64,000 nucleotides of DNA from Micrococcales bacterium. GTDB lineage: Bacteria; Actinomycetota; Actinomycetes; Actinomycetales; Cellulomonadaceae. Where the stretch lies: positions 1 through 64,000 of the forward strand of contig WRMB01000010.1 of assembly GCA_009777345.1 (NCBI GenBank), written 5' to 3'. Under the pieces are notes generated by a model. That model worked only from the letters and a program-made list of their open reading frames with translations. It did not search any database and was not told the origin of the DNA. A program made the position numbers and the translations under genes. Position 1 is the first letter of the stretch. Every line of letters starts with the position of its first letter. Positions 19,685-29,904 of this stretch are shown here, in pieces.

Positions 19685-21844
19685 TTGGGGACACGACTGC
19701 CGAAGGCTTTCCGCAGAGACGGGGGCCTGCTCACGGACCGGCGCCTCCTCGCCTCCGCGGCCATCGTGGTGGGCGCCGTCCTCTTCGTCCTGGCGCTGCT
19801 CGCGGCGCCAGGAGATCCGATCGCCGGGGACTCCAAGACCGCCCTGGCCGGCGAGGGCCTGATCACGACGCTGGAACCCGGCGATGCGGTCGTGCAGACG
19901 ACGACGGCCGAGCACGACAGGCTCGCCGCCGTGGACCTCACCTTCGGCACCTATTTCGGCGAGGCACGCTGCACGCTGCGGGTCGAGGTGCGCGACGACG
20001 ACGGCGACCCACGCAGCGCCGAAGGACGTCTGCTGGTCGCGGACGAGGTCTCCTGCGCAGACGTCCCGGACTCCTCTCCGGTCCGGATCCAGTTCGAACC
20101 CCTGGAACGCTCCGCCGGCCTCTCCTACGACGTGGTCGTCCGTCGCACCGACCGCGGTCCGGGGCAGGGGGTGGCGGTCTGGGGTGCCGGGGCGCTCGAC
20201 GACACCCCTGCGGCCGTGGTGGACGGCCAGCCGGACGCGCGTACCGTGCTGCTCCGGTTGTCCTACGACCCCCAGCCGCGCTGGTGGGACCATCTGGGCA
20301 CGGTCGTGTCACGGATGGGCGTGTACGGCCCGGTGTGGGCTGCTCCTGGACCGTTCGGCGCGATGCTGCTGGTCATGATCGCGGGCCTGGCGGCCGTGCC
20401 GTGGTTGGTGCGTCGGCCTAGGGCGTTCCTCGTCCTGGTGTGCCTCCTCGCGCTGGCCCGCGGGCTGCTGTGGTCCGCGGTGCTGCCGCCGCTGTGGGGC
20501 ATGGACGAACCGGCTCATCTCTCCAACGTGCAGCACATCGCCGTGGAGCACCGCCTGCCAGGGCAGGCGGACGATGCGGTGTTCTCCGACCAGGTCCACC
20601 TCGCGTGGGAGAAGATGGCTCACTGGTCGTACAGCGACGACGGTGCCCGGGAGACGGTCCAGGAGGTCGGCGCCGCGTCGTCCGCCGGCGGCGGTGGCGG
20701 GCCGGCCAGTACGTACGCACCGCCCTACTACGCAGGTGGGGCGGCCTTCTACTCCCTGGGCGGTGACGACTTCTTCTCCACGGTGGCCGCAGTGCGGGTG
20801 TGGAGCGTGCTGCTCGGCGTCGCGGCAGCGGTCGTGCTCGTTCTGGTCGGCCGACGGCTGTTCCCGACCAGTCCGGTGGCGCAGACCGCGTTCGCCCTGG
20901 CCGGGATCCTGCAGCCGATGGCGGGGCATCAGTTCGCGATCGTCAACAACGACGCCTGGGTGATCCTGGCTGGCTTCGCGTCGTTCCTCGTCGCCCTGGC
21001 GCTCGCCGAACGAGGGAAGGCGCCGTGGCTGTCCTTGGGCGCAGGGCTGCTGCTGGGAGCCGCGGTGCTCGGCAAACCGTTCGGCGTGGCGGTCGCGGTC
21101 CCGCTGGTGGTGGGCTGGTTGATCGGGAAGGTACGCCACCGGGTCCGCTCGGTGCGGGTGCTGGTGACCGAGGGGGCGTTGGGAGCTGCTGGTCTCCTGG
21201 TGACGTACGGCACGTGGCTCGTCGTGGCCAGGCTGCTCGGCATCGCCGACCCGCAGGTGCCCTACGCCGACGGTGCGCGGTCCGTCTGGCGCTTCTTGTA
21301 CGCCCAGGTCGGCCCCGAGGCGTCCGCGCTGCGCAGGATGTGGGGCGACCAGCTGTGGGGAAACTTCGGCTGGATCCACATCCCGTACGGCTCGCCCGTC
21401 ACCTGGGCCTTGTTCGGCGGCGGTGTGCTGGTGGCGGTCGGCATGACGGGCTGGCTGGTCGTCGCGGTGCGGCGGTACTGGCCCAGGCGCGGTCCAGCGG
21501 CACCAGGAGAAGCGCCAGAGCAGCCTGAGCCAGGACGACCGGCAGCAGAGCAGCCGGTGGAGACCGATATCCGGCTCGCGGTCACAGCGGCGATGCTGCT
21601 TGGCATCGTGGTCGTCCTGTATGCCGCCGCATGGGTCTACTACCGTTCGAGCGGCCTCAACGACCTGCTCAGCGGTAGGTACGGGCTCTTGGCGCTGCCA
21701 GCGATACTGGCCGCGCCGCCGCTGCTGGCTCAACGGTTCGGCGGCCGACGCTCAGCGGTGGTCGTCGCCGTGGTGCTGGCTGTGGCGATGCTCTTGCTCC
21801 TGCTGGGAGGGTGGAACAACACGTTGCACACTTTCTACGGCTGA
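19685..21844 (+). CDS. DUF2142-like polytopic membrane protein
   Basis: 719 aa; PPLWGMDEPAHLSNVQHIAVEHRLP; TTG start; many TM segments. Confidence 0.8.
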   Translation: MGTRLPKAFRRDGGLLTDRRLLASAAIVVGAVLFVLALLAAPGDPIAGDSKTALAGEGLITTLEPGDAVVQTTTAEHDRLAAVDLTFGTYFGEARCTLRVEVRDDDGDPRSAEGRLLVADEVSCADVPDSSPVRIQFEPLERSAGLSYDVVVRRTDRGPGQGVAVWGAGALDDTPAAVVDGQPDARTVLLRLSYDPQPRWWDHLGTVVSRMGVYGPVWAAPGPFGAMLLVMIAGLAAVPWLVRRPRAFLVLVCLLALARGLLWSAVLPPLWGMDEPAHLSNVQHIAVEHRLPGQADDAVFSDQVHLAWEKMAHWSYSDDGARETVQEVGAASSAGGGGGPASTYAPPYYAGGAAFYSLGGDDFFSTVAAVRVWSVLLGVAAAVVLVLVGRRLFPTSPVAQTAFALAGILQPMAGHQFAIVNNDAWVILAGFASFLVALALAERGKAPWLSLGAGLLLGAAVLGKPFGVAVAVPLVVGWLIGKVRHRVRSVRVLVTEGALGAAGLLVTYGTWLVVARLLGIADPQVPYADGARSVWRFLYAQVGPEASALRRMWGDQLWGNFGWIHIPYGSPVTWALFGGGVLVAVGMTGWLVVAVRRYWPRRGPAAPGEAPEQPEPGRPAAEQPVETDIRLAVTAAMLLGIVVVLYAAAWVYYRSSGLNDLLSGRYGLLALPAILAAPPLLAQRFGGRRSAVVVAVVLAVAMLLLLLGGWNNTLHTFYG

Positions 21845-21946
21845 AGGTGTCCGCCGACGATCGGACGACTGGTAGGTTGTCCGCTGCAGTGTGCCGGTCG
21901 TCGACGGCACAAGGCGTCGCACGCGGCACATGTTGACGGCAAGGGA

Positions 21947-22591
21947 GTGGCGGTGACACTCAGCGGTCGGTCCAGGTCTTCTCGCCGGGCGACCGACCGG
22001 GAGGCATCCCGGTCGACGACCTGGGACGTCGTGCTCCGGGCGCACCCGTGGGACGCGGTGATCGCCGTCGGAGCACCCGACACCGGTTTCGTCTCGTCGG
22101 CGGTCCCGCCCGACGCCGAGACGGTGGTCTTCGAACCGGACCAGACCGCGCGGGACGCCCTGGCGCACGCGCTCGACGCTCTGGGCACGGCTGCCAGGTT
22201 CGAGGCTGCGACGATCGTCGGCACCGACGACCCGGCGGCAGGCACCACCTCGCTGGACGGCTGTCTCGCCCACCGTGGCCACACCTCGGCCTGTCTGTGG
22301 GTCGACGTCGACGGCGGAGCCGTGCCCGTGCTGGCGGGCGGTGCCCGGTACCTCGGTCGGCTGTCTCGTCTGGCGGTGGTGGTCAACCCGGCCCGTGAGG
22401 ACCCGTCGTCGTTGCTGCACCTCGCCCGGTCCTGGCGGCTCTACCTGCACGACGTCCGGGTCCACCGGCTCGTCCGCCTGCCTGGCGACGACCCGTACCA
22501 CATCCAGGGGATGCTCGACGCGTCGTGGCTGGACTCGCGGCACGCCGTCGTGCTGCCGCGCCACCGGGACTGTGCCTGGAGGCCGCTTTGA
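21947..22591 (+). CDS. Hypothetical protein, weakly FkbM-methyltransferase-like
   Basis: 214 aa; CLWVDVDGGAVPVLAGG vaguely resembles FkbM IDVEGAE.VL.G. Confidence 0.5.
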   Translation: MAVTLSGRSRSSRRATDREASRSTTWDVVLRAHPWDAVIAVGAPDTGFVSSAVPPDAETVVFEPDQTARDALAHALDALGTAARFEAATIVGTDDPAAGTTSLDGCLAHRGHTSACLWVDVDGGAVPVLAGGARYLGRLSRLAVVVNPAREDPSSLLHLARSWRLYLHDVRVHRLVRLPGDDPYHIQGMLDASWLDSRHAVVLPRHRDCAWRPL

Positions 22592-22709
22592 TCCTCGCCG
22601 TGCCTGTCGGCACCCCCCATCGGCTCGGTCGATCGGTCAGGCTCGCTCGGCGCTCGCCCCGGTCGGGTGCGAGACGCCCGCGTGACGGCTCCGGCGCGCT
22701 TCGAACACC

Positions 22710-24536
22710 ATGGAGGTCATCATGACCGTCGACTTCGAGTCCCTGGGCTACCACAAGACCCCTGCTGGGGTCTGGGCACGCGACGAGACGCCCGAGTTCG
22801 GGTACAGCGACGGTGACGAGACGGAGACCTGGTTGGCCCAGGTGATCCGCTCCGCGCCGGACATCAGCACCGGTTCCGACGATCTGGCCGCGCAGATCGT
22901 GGACTGGCCGTCTCTCTACCACCTGAGTCCCGCACGGGGGAACCTCTTCCACCCTCTCCTGCCGGTGCTCGAAGGCCCGGTGCTCGAGCTCGGTGCGGGA
23001 ATGGGGGCGATCACCCGGGTGCTCGGTGAGTCCGGGCTCGAGATCGTCTCGGTCGAGGGTTCTCGGCGGCGGGCAGAGATCTGTGCACAGCGCACGCGGG
23101 ACCTGCCGAACGTCTCCGTGGTCGCCGACACCATCCAGGGCTTCGGCCGACCGGCCACGTTCCCGACCGTCCTGCTCATCGGGGTCCTGGAGTACGCCCG
23201 GGTGTTCGGTCTGGACACCGACGGCGTCGACCCGGTCGACGTGCTGCTCGACCATGCCGCCGCGCTCGTCGGCGACCGCGGACAGCTGGTCGTCGCGATC
23301 GAGAACCAGCTGGGGCTGAAGTACCTGGCCGGGTTCCGCGAGGACCACGTCGGCCGACGGATGGTAGGTGTCGAAGGTCTCTACGGCGCCACGACACCGG
23401 TGACGTTCGGCCGGACCGAGCTGGCACAGCGTCTGGACCGGGCTGGGTTGGTGCACCGCCAGTGGTACTACCCGTTCCCCGACTACAAGCTCCCCAACGT
23501 CGTGCTGACGCACCGGGCCTTCGATCCCGCCAGCGGCTTCGACCCCGGCCCTCTCATCGTGGCGACGGCCCACGGCGACGGTCAAGAACCGGCGGTCACC
23601 ACGTTCGACCCTGAGCTGGCCTACGACGCCGTGCTGCGCAACGGGCTGATGCCAGCGCTGTCGAACTCCTTCCTGGTCCGGGCCAGCGCAAGCCCTGTGC
23701 CCGAGCCGGAAGAGCTGGGGTGGTACTTCGGCCCGACCGTCGTCTCGGCCGCCAAGCGCCTCACGTTCGTCGCGCACGACGGCGCGGTCGACGTCCGGAC
23801 CCACCGTCGCGCGACGGGAACCGAGGTCAGCCACCCCTATGCCGCAGGACGACCGTGGTCGGAGACCGTGCGTCGGATCGTCGCCGTGGACGGCTGGGGG
23901 CTGGCCGACCTCGAGCCGTGGTTCAGGTTCTGGGCACGCAGCGTCGGTCAGTTCTTCGGTGAGGAACGTCTCGAGGCTCACACCGTCCTGCCGCCCGAAG
24001 CCCTCGACGCGATCCCGCGCAACCTCATGGTCCATGAGGGCTCAGGTACGTTCATCGACCTGGACTGGCGGGTGTCCCACCCTCTGACCTTCGGTTTCCT
24101 CACCTTCCGAGCCCTTCTGTGGACTCTGCTCCCGATCCGGTGGCGGGGGGAGGCAGCCGAAGGCACGCCTACCACCGTCGGACAGCTGATGGTCGCGCTG
24201 GCTCCCGTCAGCGGGGTCGAGCTCGACTCGACCGCGCTGGAGCACTACTGGCAGACGGAGCACGCCTTCCAGGCTGACGTCGTCGGGCACCCGCCAGACG
24301 GCAGGCTCTCTCAGTTTCTCGACATCACGATCCCGGTGCGCCGGACCATCGACGATATCGTCGCGGTCTTCGAGCAGGACACCGACGTGATGCAGGCGCT
24401 GCGAGAGGAGCGCGACGACCTGCTGCTGTCGCTCGACGCCCGGGACGGCCTGCTCCGCAGCCAGCCGTCGGTGTTCCTGCCCCGGCTCCGAGCCTGGAAG
24501 CGACAGGTACAGAACCCGCGTGCCCGGCGCCGCTGA
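22710..24536 (+). CDS. Class I SAM-dependent methyltransferase domain protein
   Basis: 608 aa; VLELGAGMGAITRVLGESGLEIVSVEGSRRRAEIC...; start at 22710 or 22722. Confidence 0.85.
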   Translation: MEVIMTVDFESLGYHKTPAGVWARDETPEFGYSDGDETETWLAQVIRSAPDISTGSDDLAAQIVDWPSLYHLSPARGNLFHPLLPVLEGPVLELGAGMGAITRVLGESGLEIVSVEGSRRRAEICAQRTRDLPNVSVVADTIQGFGRPATFPTVLLIGVLEYARVFGLDTDGVDPVDVLLDHAAALVGDRGQLVVAIENQLGLKYLAGFREDHVGRRMVGVEGLYGATTPVTFGRTELAQRLDRAGLVHRQWYYPFPDYKLPNVVLTHRAFDPASGFDPGPLIVATAHGDGQEPAVTTFDPELAYDAVLRNGLMPALSNSFLVRASASPVPEPEELGWYFGPTVVSAAKRLTFVAHDGAVDVRTHRRATGTEVSHPYAAGRPWSETVRRIVAVDGWGLADLEPWFRFWARSVGQFFGEERLEAHTVLPPEALDAIPRNLMVHEGSGTFIDLDWRVSHPLTFGFLTFRALLWTLLPIRWRGEAAEGTPTTVGQLMVALAPVSGVELDSTALEHYWQTEHAFQADVVGHPPDGRLSQFLDITIPVRRTIDDIVAVFEQDTDVMQALREERDDLLLSLDARDGLLRSQPSVFLPRLRAWKRQVQNPRARRR

Positions 24537-24653
24537 CGGCCATCGCTGCCGCAGACCCTGTCGGCGGCGGTCTTCCTAGAGCAGGTACCAGACTCCGTAG
24601 CTAAGGTGAACGGTGACCGCGGGGGAACGCGCCTGTCAGGGAAGAGTGATGTT

Positions 24654-25214
24654 GTGAGCGACGGCAGTGTCCTGCCCCAGCGCACCGTGCGCTGGGTGCT
24701 CGTCGGTGTCAGCGTGGTCGTGGTCGCCGGGCTGGCGCTGGTCGCCTGGTCCGGTGTCAGGCCCGGGACGTCGGCCGGTCAGAGTCCGGCTCCCACCACG
24801 GACCTCTCGGTACCCGCCTCGGCGGGCACCGTCTCGTCGGCCGAGCCGAGCCCTGCGGAGCCGCGACCCTGCTCGCAGGACGACCCCTGCGCGGACTCGC
24901 CGCTCCCGGTCGCGCCTGGTGCCGAGGTGGCGGTGCTCGTCACCTCCTCCGGCTGGGACCAGGCTCGGGGTGTGGCCTGGGTGGCGGCGGACGTCGGTGT
25001 GCTCGACCCGTCCGGCACCTGCACGGCGACCCTGCGCCGGGGCCAGACCCAGGTGGTCCAGGAGGCGTCGGCCGAACCGGGGCCCATGACGACCAGCTGC
25101 GCCGTCGAGGTCGACGGCGGTCGCCTGGGGGCCGGGGAGTGGCTGGTCGGTCTGTCGTATGTTTCCGGCCAGCACTCAGGTACAGCCGCTGAGGTGTCGA
25201 TCAAGATACCGTGA
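24654..25214 (+). CDS. Membrane-anchored hypothetical protein
   Basis: TM segment WVLVGVSVVVVAGLALVAW followed by Pro/Ser/Ala-rich extracellular part; ORF extends to 24606 but GTG 24654 is a plausible start; stop overlaps the next start. Confidence 0.6.
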   Translation: MSDGSVLPQRTVRWVLVGVSVVVVAGLALVAWSGVRPGTSAGQSPAPTTDLSVPASAGTVSSAEPSPAEPRPCSQDDPCADSPLPVAPGAEVAVLVTSSGWDQARGVAWVAADVGVLDPSGTCTATLRRGQTQVVQEASAEPGPMTTSCAVEVDGGRLGAGEWLVGLSYVSGQHSGTAAEVSIKIP

Positions 25215-27421
25215 TGGCGACGACACGGATCTCGGCTGCCCGCACGACCCTGGCCGGTGCGGTGCTGGCACTGGTCCTGGCAACGGCGCTGGTCAGGCCC
25301 GCTCCAGCCGAGGCCACCCTGGCAGGTTTCGACGCCGGCAACATCATCTCCGACGGGGTCTTCTTCAACTCCGGGAGCATGACGGCGGCGCAGATCGACG
25401 CGTTCCTCGCCGCCAAGGGTGCCGCGTGCCAGCCGGGGGAGATGCCCTGCCTGAAGAACTACCGGCAGACCACGACGGACAAGCCGAAGGACACCAACTG
25501 CCCCGGTGGCTACAAGGGCGCGGCCAACGAGTCCGCCGGGCAGATCATCGCCAAGGTCGCGCAGGGCTGCGGGATCAACCCGCAGGTGCTGATCGTCACC
25601 CTGCAGAAAGAGCAGAGCCTGATCACCGGCACCAAGCCGGCCGTGTCGCGGTACAACAAGGCGATGGGCTTCGCCTGCCCCGACTCGACCGGGTGCGACT
25701 CGGCCTACTACGGCTTCTTCACCCAGGTCTACAAGGGTGCCTGGCAGCTGCAGAACTACACGCACAACCCCACCAGGTACGGCTACCGGGCCAAGGTCAC
25801 CAACCAGATCCTCTACCACCCCAACGCCGCGTGCGGCAAGAAGTCGGTGTACATCGCGAACCAGGCCACCGCGAACCTGTACATCTACACGCCGTACACC
25901 CCTAACGCCGCGTCGCTCGCCGCGAGCTTCGGTACCGGTGATGCCTGCTCGTCGTACGGGAACCGCAACTTCTACAACTACTTCACCGACTGGTTCGGGT
26001 CGACCACCGCCAACCGGGTGCCGGTCGGCACCGTCGAGACGGTCGAGGCGACAGCGGGCAAGATCGAGGTGGCGGGCTGGTCCTACGACCCCGACAGCAC
26101 CCAGGTGGTCCAGGTCGCGGTGTCGCTGGACGGCAAGACGGCGACCACCGTGGCCGCGTCGCAGCCCCGTGTCCTGCCGGGCAGGTCCGGCCCCGCCGGG
26201 TTCTCGGCGACGCTGACCGCGGCCGTGGGCGAGCACAGCGTGTGCGTGACCGCGCGGGACACGTCCTCGTCGACAGCGCTGGGCTGCTGGACGGTTTCCG
26301 TCGCACCGAAGGTCACACCCGCGACGTCTGCGACCGGTGTGGTCGTCGGCACGCCGACCAGGGTCGTCGACACCTGGACGCCCGACCTCAGCACGACCAC
26401 CAGGTGCTTCTCGACCCAGTCCGCGGGAGTGCCTGCCAGTGCCACCGGGGTGCTGCTCAACCTGGTCGCGGTCCGACCGAGCGCGCCCGGACACCTGGTG
26501 GTCTGGGCCGAGGGTTCGGCGCGACCGGTGGCATCGAACGTGAACTTCGAGGTCGGCCAGGACGTAGCGGCTGCTACCTGGGTCTCCGTGGGCCCGGGCG
26601 CGCGGTTGTGCGTGGCTGGGCGGGGCGGTTCTACCCGGGTGATCGTCGACGTCTCGGGCTACACGATGGCCGGTGCTCCGGTGGTCACCCAGGTGCCGAC
26701 CCGGCTGATGGACACGCGTGCCGCGTCCCGGGTCGGAACCCAGGGGGCGATCCCGGCCAAGAAAGCGGTCGACGTGGTCGTCGGCGGAAAGGCCGGTGTC
26801 CCGAGCGACGCCAAGGCGGTCGTCCTGACCGCTACTGTCGTCGACCCGGCAGTGCTGGGCCACCTGCGGATCTATCCGGCCCGGTCGACTCCGACGGACA
26901 CCTCGACGTTGAACTACGCCCCGGGGAAGACCAAGGCCAACGCCGTCGTCGTCGGTCTGACTGACGGCAAGATCTCGTTGTACTCCGTCTCTCTGCAACC
27001 GGTCGAGGTGGTGCTCGACGTCACGGGCTACGTGCCGGCCTCTGGTTCTGGGTACGTGCCGATCACCCCGTCCAGGATCCTCGACACGCGGTCTACCGCC
27101 CCGGCTAGCCTGCGGCCGTTCGGTGCGATGCGGACGGGCACCGTCAGTCTGGACGCGCGGCGACTGGGTGCGGTACCGGCCGGGGCCAAGGCGATCGTGG
27201 TCAACGTCACCGCTGTCGGGCCCAACTCGGTCGGCAACCTCTCCGTGCACGCGACCGGGCCGCGACCGTCAGGGTCGTCGTTGAACTACGTCGTCGGGCG
27301 GGACATCCCCAACCTGGTCGTCGTCCCTGTCGCCGCGAACGGCACTATCGCTCTGACCAACCAGCAGTCGACGGTCGGCAGCACCGACGTCGTCCTCGAC
27401 GTGCTCGGCTACTTCAGGTGA
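25211..27421 (+). CDS. Secreted protein: N-terminal lysozyme-like/'hemagglutinin'-annotated domain plus three LDTR modules
   Basis: signal peptide; VLIVTLQKEQSLITGTKPAVSRYNKAMGFACPDSTGC...; C-terminal modules VVDTW, RLMDTR, RILDTR ending VVLDVLGYFR. Confidence 0.85.
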   Translation: MMATTRISAARTTLAGAVLALVLATALVRPAPAEATLAGFDAGNIISDGVFFNSGSMTAAQIDAFLAAKGAACQPGEMPCLKNYRQTTTDKPKDTNCPGGYKGAANESAGQIIAKVAQGCGINPQVLIVTLQKEQSLITGTKPAVSRYNKAMGFACPDSTGCDSAYYGFFTQVYKGAWQLQNYTHNPTRYGYRAKVTNQILYHPNAACGKKSVYIANQATANLYIYTPYTPNAASLAASFGTGDACSSYGNRNFYNYFTDWFGSTTANRVPVGTVETVEATAGKIEVAGWSYDPDSTQVVQVAVSLDGKTATTVAASQPRVLPGRSGPAGFSATLTAAVGEHSVCVTARDTSSSTALGCWTVSVAPKVTPATSATGVVVGTPTRVVDTWTPDLSTTTRCFSTQSAGVPASATGVLLNLVAVRPSAPGHLVVWAEGSARPVASNVNFEVGQDVAAATWVSVGPGARLCVAGRGGSTRVIVDVSGYTMAGAPVVTQVPTRLMDTRAASRVGTQGAIPAKKAVDVVVGGKAGVPSDAKAVVLTATVVDPAVLGHLRIYPARSTPTDTSTLNYAPGKTKANAVVVGLTDGKISLYSVSLQPVEVVLDVTGYVPASGSGYVPITPSRILDTRSTAPASLRPFGAMRTGTVSLDARRLGAVPAGAKAIVVNVTAVGPNSVGNLSVHATGPRPSGSSLNYVVGRDIPNLVVVPVAANGTIALTNQQSTVGSTDVVLDVLGYFR

Positions 27422-28885
27422 CGGCGCGGTCGCTGTCTGTGCCGGTCGTGCGGGATCGCCGAGCATCACCTGGAGGGCCAGGGCCGCACCCACGAGGAAG
27501 GTGACCGATCCCGTGGTCCAGACGACCATCGGACTGATCGGGACCGACCACCACCACTCGACCGCGCGGTCGAGGTTCGTCGGACCGTTCACTCCTGAGA
27601 CGAAGCGTCGAAGCGTCGTATGGAGCGCGAGCGAGTTCGCCGCGCTCAGTGCGAGGACGACCAGCACCCGCTGCGTTCTGGACCAGCAGACCACGCCGCG
27701 GAGCCGGACGACCACCAGCACGGTGAACATCATCACCAGCGGCATGATGTACCGCGGCTGGATATAGGCGCCGACCGGAAAGCCCGAGACGTACTGCATG
27801 TAGGTCGGCGCGACCCACAGCGCTCCGCCGATCGTGACGAGCACCAGAATGTGGCGCCAGTCCCGCCCCGGGAGAGCAGAGAAGAGCACTCCCGCCAGCA
27901 CGCTCCAGCTCAAGACCCAGACGGTGGCCGGCATACCTGTGTCAAGCCACCCCAGACCCCAGGGCCAGAGGTTTCCGGGACCGCCCACAACTCCTGTCCA
28001 AAGCCGGGGGACCTCGGTGAAGACGCCGATGATATCCGGTCCGGGAGCTCCTTCCTGTCGACTGGCGTCCTTCGACTGGCCGGTCGACAGGAACATCAGC
28101 ACGCTGGCGATGCCGAGCGCGGCCGGCAGGACCAGGTCTTTGAGGTTACGCCGACCAGCACGCCACCCGAGTGCCACTGCCGCGGCCACGCCGATCCCTG
28201 TGAAGACGGCAGAGTCGGCGCGTGCACCAGCGCCCAGGAGGAGGCTCAGTGCCGCCAGCCCGCCGAGCACCCACCGCCGGGGTCCTTCGGCCACGAGATA
28301 CCCGAGGAGGGCAGGAGTGAAAGTCGCTGCGGATATCAATGCCCAGCTGCTAGGGTTGATCGACGGTATCAAGAACATCCCTAGCGGGACCACGGTCAGG
28401 GCCGTTCCCATGATCACCGCCCGTCGGATGCCACGAGGGGCTGCGACGGCGACCGCAGTCAGCATCCCGCAGAAGATGATCAGGTTGACGATGCGCATGA
28501 CGACGACCGACCGCACGACGTCTCGGCCGGCGAACCAGCTCATCGTCCAGTAGAAGGCGGGTGGATAGTCGCCGGTGTTCACCCGGTCGGAGCTGACCAG
28601 TCCAGGATCATCGGCGAACGTAGGCTGGCAGGCACCGCTGACCTCAGGCTGCAGAGCGAAGCACGTCGCTGCGAAGAACTGGGCGGGTACCCGGCGTTCG
28701 TCGCTGGCGTCGCCCTGCTCGCAAAAACCTTGTCGCTCGCCTTTCCCGCACCACACGCTCGTCAGGTGGTAATTCTCGTCGGGCGACGAGCCTATGGGAG
28801 AAGCCAGAGCCCAGGCGACGAGAGCCGCCGCCGTGAAGAGTACCGCCAGCACGCTACGACGGGTCTCGGACAAGTATTTCGTCAC
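27269..28885 (-). CDS. DUF2142-type polytopic membrane protein
   Basis: 538 aa; ALASPIGSSPDENYHLTSVWC; last ~50 codons are antisense to the convergent gene. Confidence 0.8.
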   Translation of the reverse strand: MTKYLSETRRSVLAVLFTAAALVAWALASPIGSSPDENYHLTSVWCGKGERQGFCEQGDASDERRVPAQFFAATCFALQPEVSGACQPTFADDPGLVSSDRVNTGDYPPAFYWTMSWFAGRDVVRSVVVMRIVNLIIFCGMLTAVAVAAPRGIRRAVIMGTALTVVPLGMFLIPSINPSSWALISAATFTPALLGYLVAEGPRRWVLGGLAALSLLLGAGARADSAVFTGIGVAAAVALGWRAGRRNLKDLVLPAALGIASVLMFLSTGQSKDASRQEGAPGPDIIGVFTEVPRLWTGVVGGPGNLWPWGLGWLDTGMPATVWVLSWSVLAGVLFSALPGRDWRHILVLVTIGGALWVAPTYMQYVSGFPVGAYIQPRYIMPLVMMFTVLVVVRLRGVVCWSRTQRVLVVLALSAANSLALHTTLRRFVSGVNGPTNLDRAVEWWWSVPISPMVVWTTGSVTFLVGAALALQVMLGDPARPAQTATAPSPEVAEHVEDDVGAADRRLLVGQSDSAVRGDRDDDQVGDVPPDDVVQRRP

Positions 28886-29166
28886 GCTTGCCGACTCTAT
28901 CAGTCCACGCGGCGTCGGCCCGTGACGGCCCTTGCCTGCGACCTGGCGCCAGCGGCGGGGTAGACCTCTCCGGCGCTCGGACGATACGGGAGGACGGGCC
29001 GCGTCGGCTACGCTCTCCTTGGCGGGGTAGCATCCGACCCGAGCGGGAGCCCGACGGCAGTCGCCGTGGCCGTCGACCCTGGTGCGCTCGGTGGTGGCCG
29101 AGCACGACGGTCCCGCGCAGTCCCTGCTGAGGTGGGGAAGTTACGAGACCGACGAGTGAGGAGCGC

Positions 29167-29904
29167 ATGGCACCCAGCGAGAGCGCACCCCTGACGCCCA
29201 GCGCGGGGCGTGTCATCGCCGTCATTCCCGCGTTCAACGAGGCGGAGAGCATCGAGGGCGTGGTGGACGAGCTGGTCGGTGTCTGCCCAGGGATCGACTA
29301 CCTGGTGGTCAACGACGGCTCGGTCGACGAGACGGCCGCGGTCTGCCGTCGTCGTGGTTTTCGTCTGCTGGACCTTCCTGTCAACCTCGGTCTGGCGGGT
29401 GCCGTCCAGGCGGGCATGAAGTATGCCCACCTGGCCGGGTACGACGCGGTGCTGCAGCTGGACGGCGACGGGCAGCACGACCCGCGGTTCATCAGCCCGC
29501 TCGCAGAAGCCTTGACCAGCCAGGACGCCGATATCGTGATCGGATCGCGTTTCCTGGACCAGAAGAAGGGCCGAGGCATGCGCATGGCCGGCAGCCGGCT
29601 GCTGTCGGGCCTGATCCGGGTCACCTGCGGCGCCCGGATCACCGATCCGACGTCGGGCATGCGGCTGTTCTCGCGCAACCTCGTCGGCGAGTTCGCCTGG
29701 AACATCAACTACGGCCCCGAGCCGGACACCATCGCCTACCTGATCCGCAACGGCGCCTCCGTCGTCGAGACACCGGTCAGCATGCGCGACCGCGAAGCGG
29801 GACAGAGCTATCTGACGGCCTTTCACTCGATGGTCTACATGCTGAACATGTGTATGTCGATCATCTTCGTCCAGTGGTTCAGAAAGCGCAGGGAGTCTTC
29901 ATGA
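29167..29904 (+). CDS. Glycosyltransferase family 2 (polyprenol-phosphate glycosyltransferase-like)
   Basis: RVIAVIPAFNEAESIEGVVDEL...YLVVNDGSVDET...VLQLDGDGQHDP...VIGSRFL. Confidence 0.9.
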   Translation: MAPSESAPLTPSAGRVIAVIPAFNEAESIEGVVDELVGVCPGIDYLVVNDGSVDETAAVCRRRGFRLLDLPVNLGLAGAVQAGMKYAHLAGYDAVLQLDGDGQHDPRFISPLAEALTSQDADIVIGSRFLDQKKGRGMRMAGSRLLSGLIRVTCGARITDPTSGMRLFSRNLVGEFAWNINYGPEPDTIAYLIRNGASVVETPVSMRDREAGQSYLTAFHSMVYMLNMCMSIIFVQWFRKRRESS

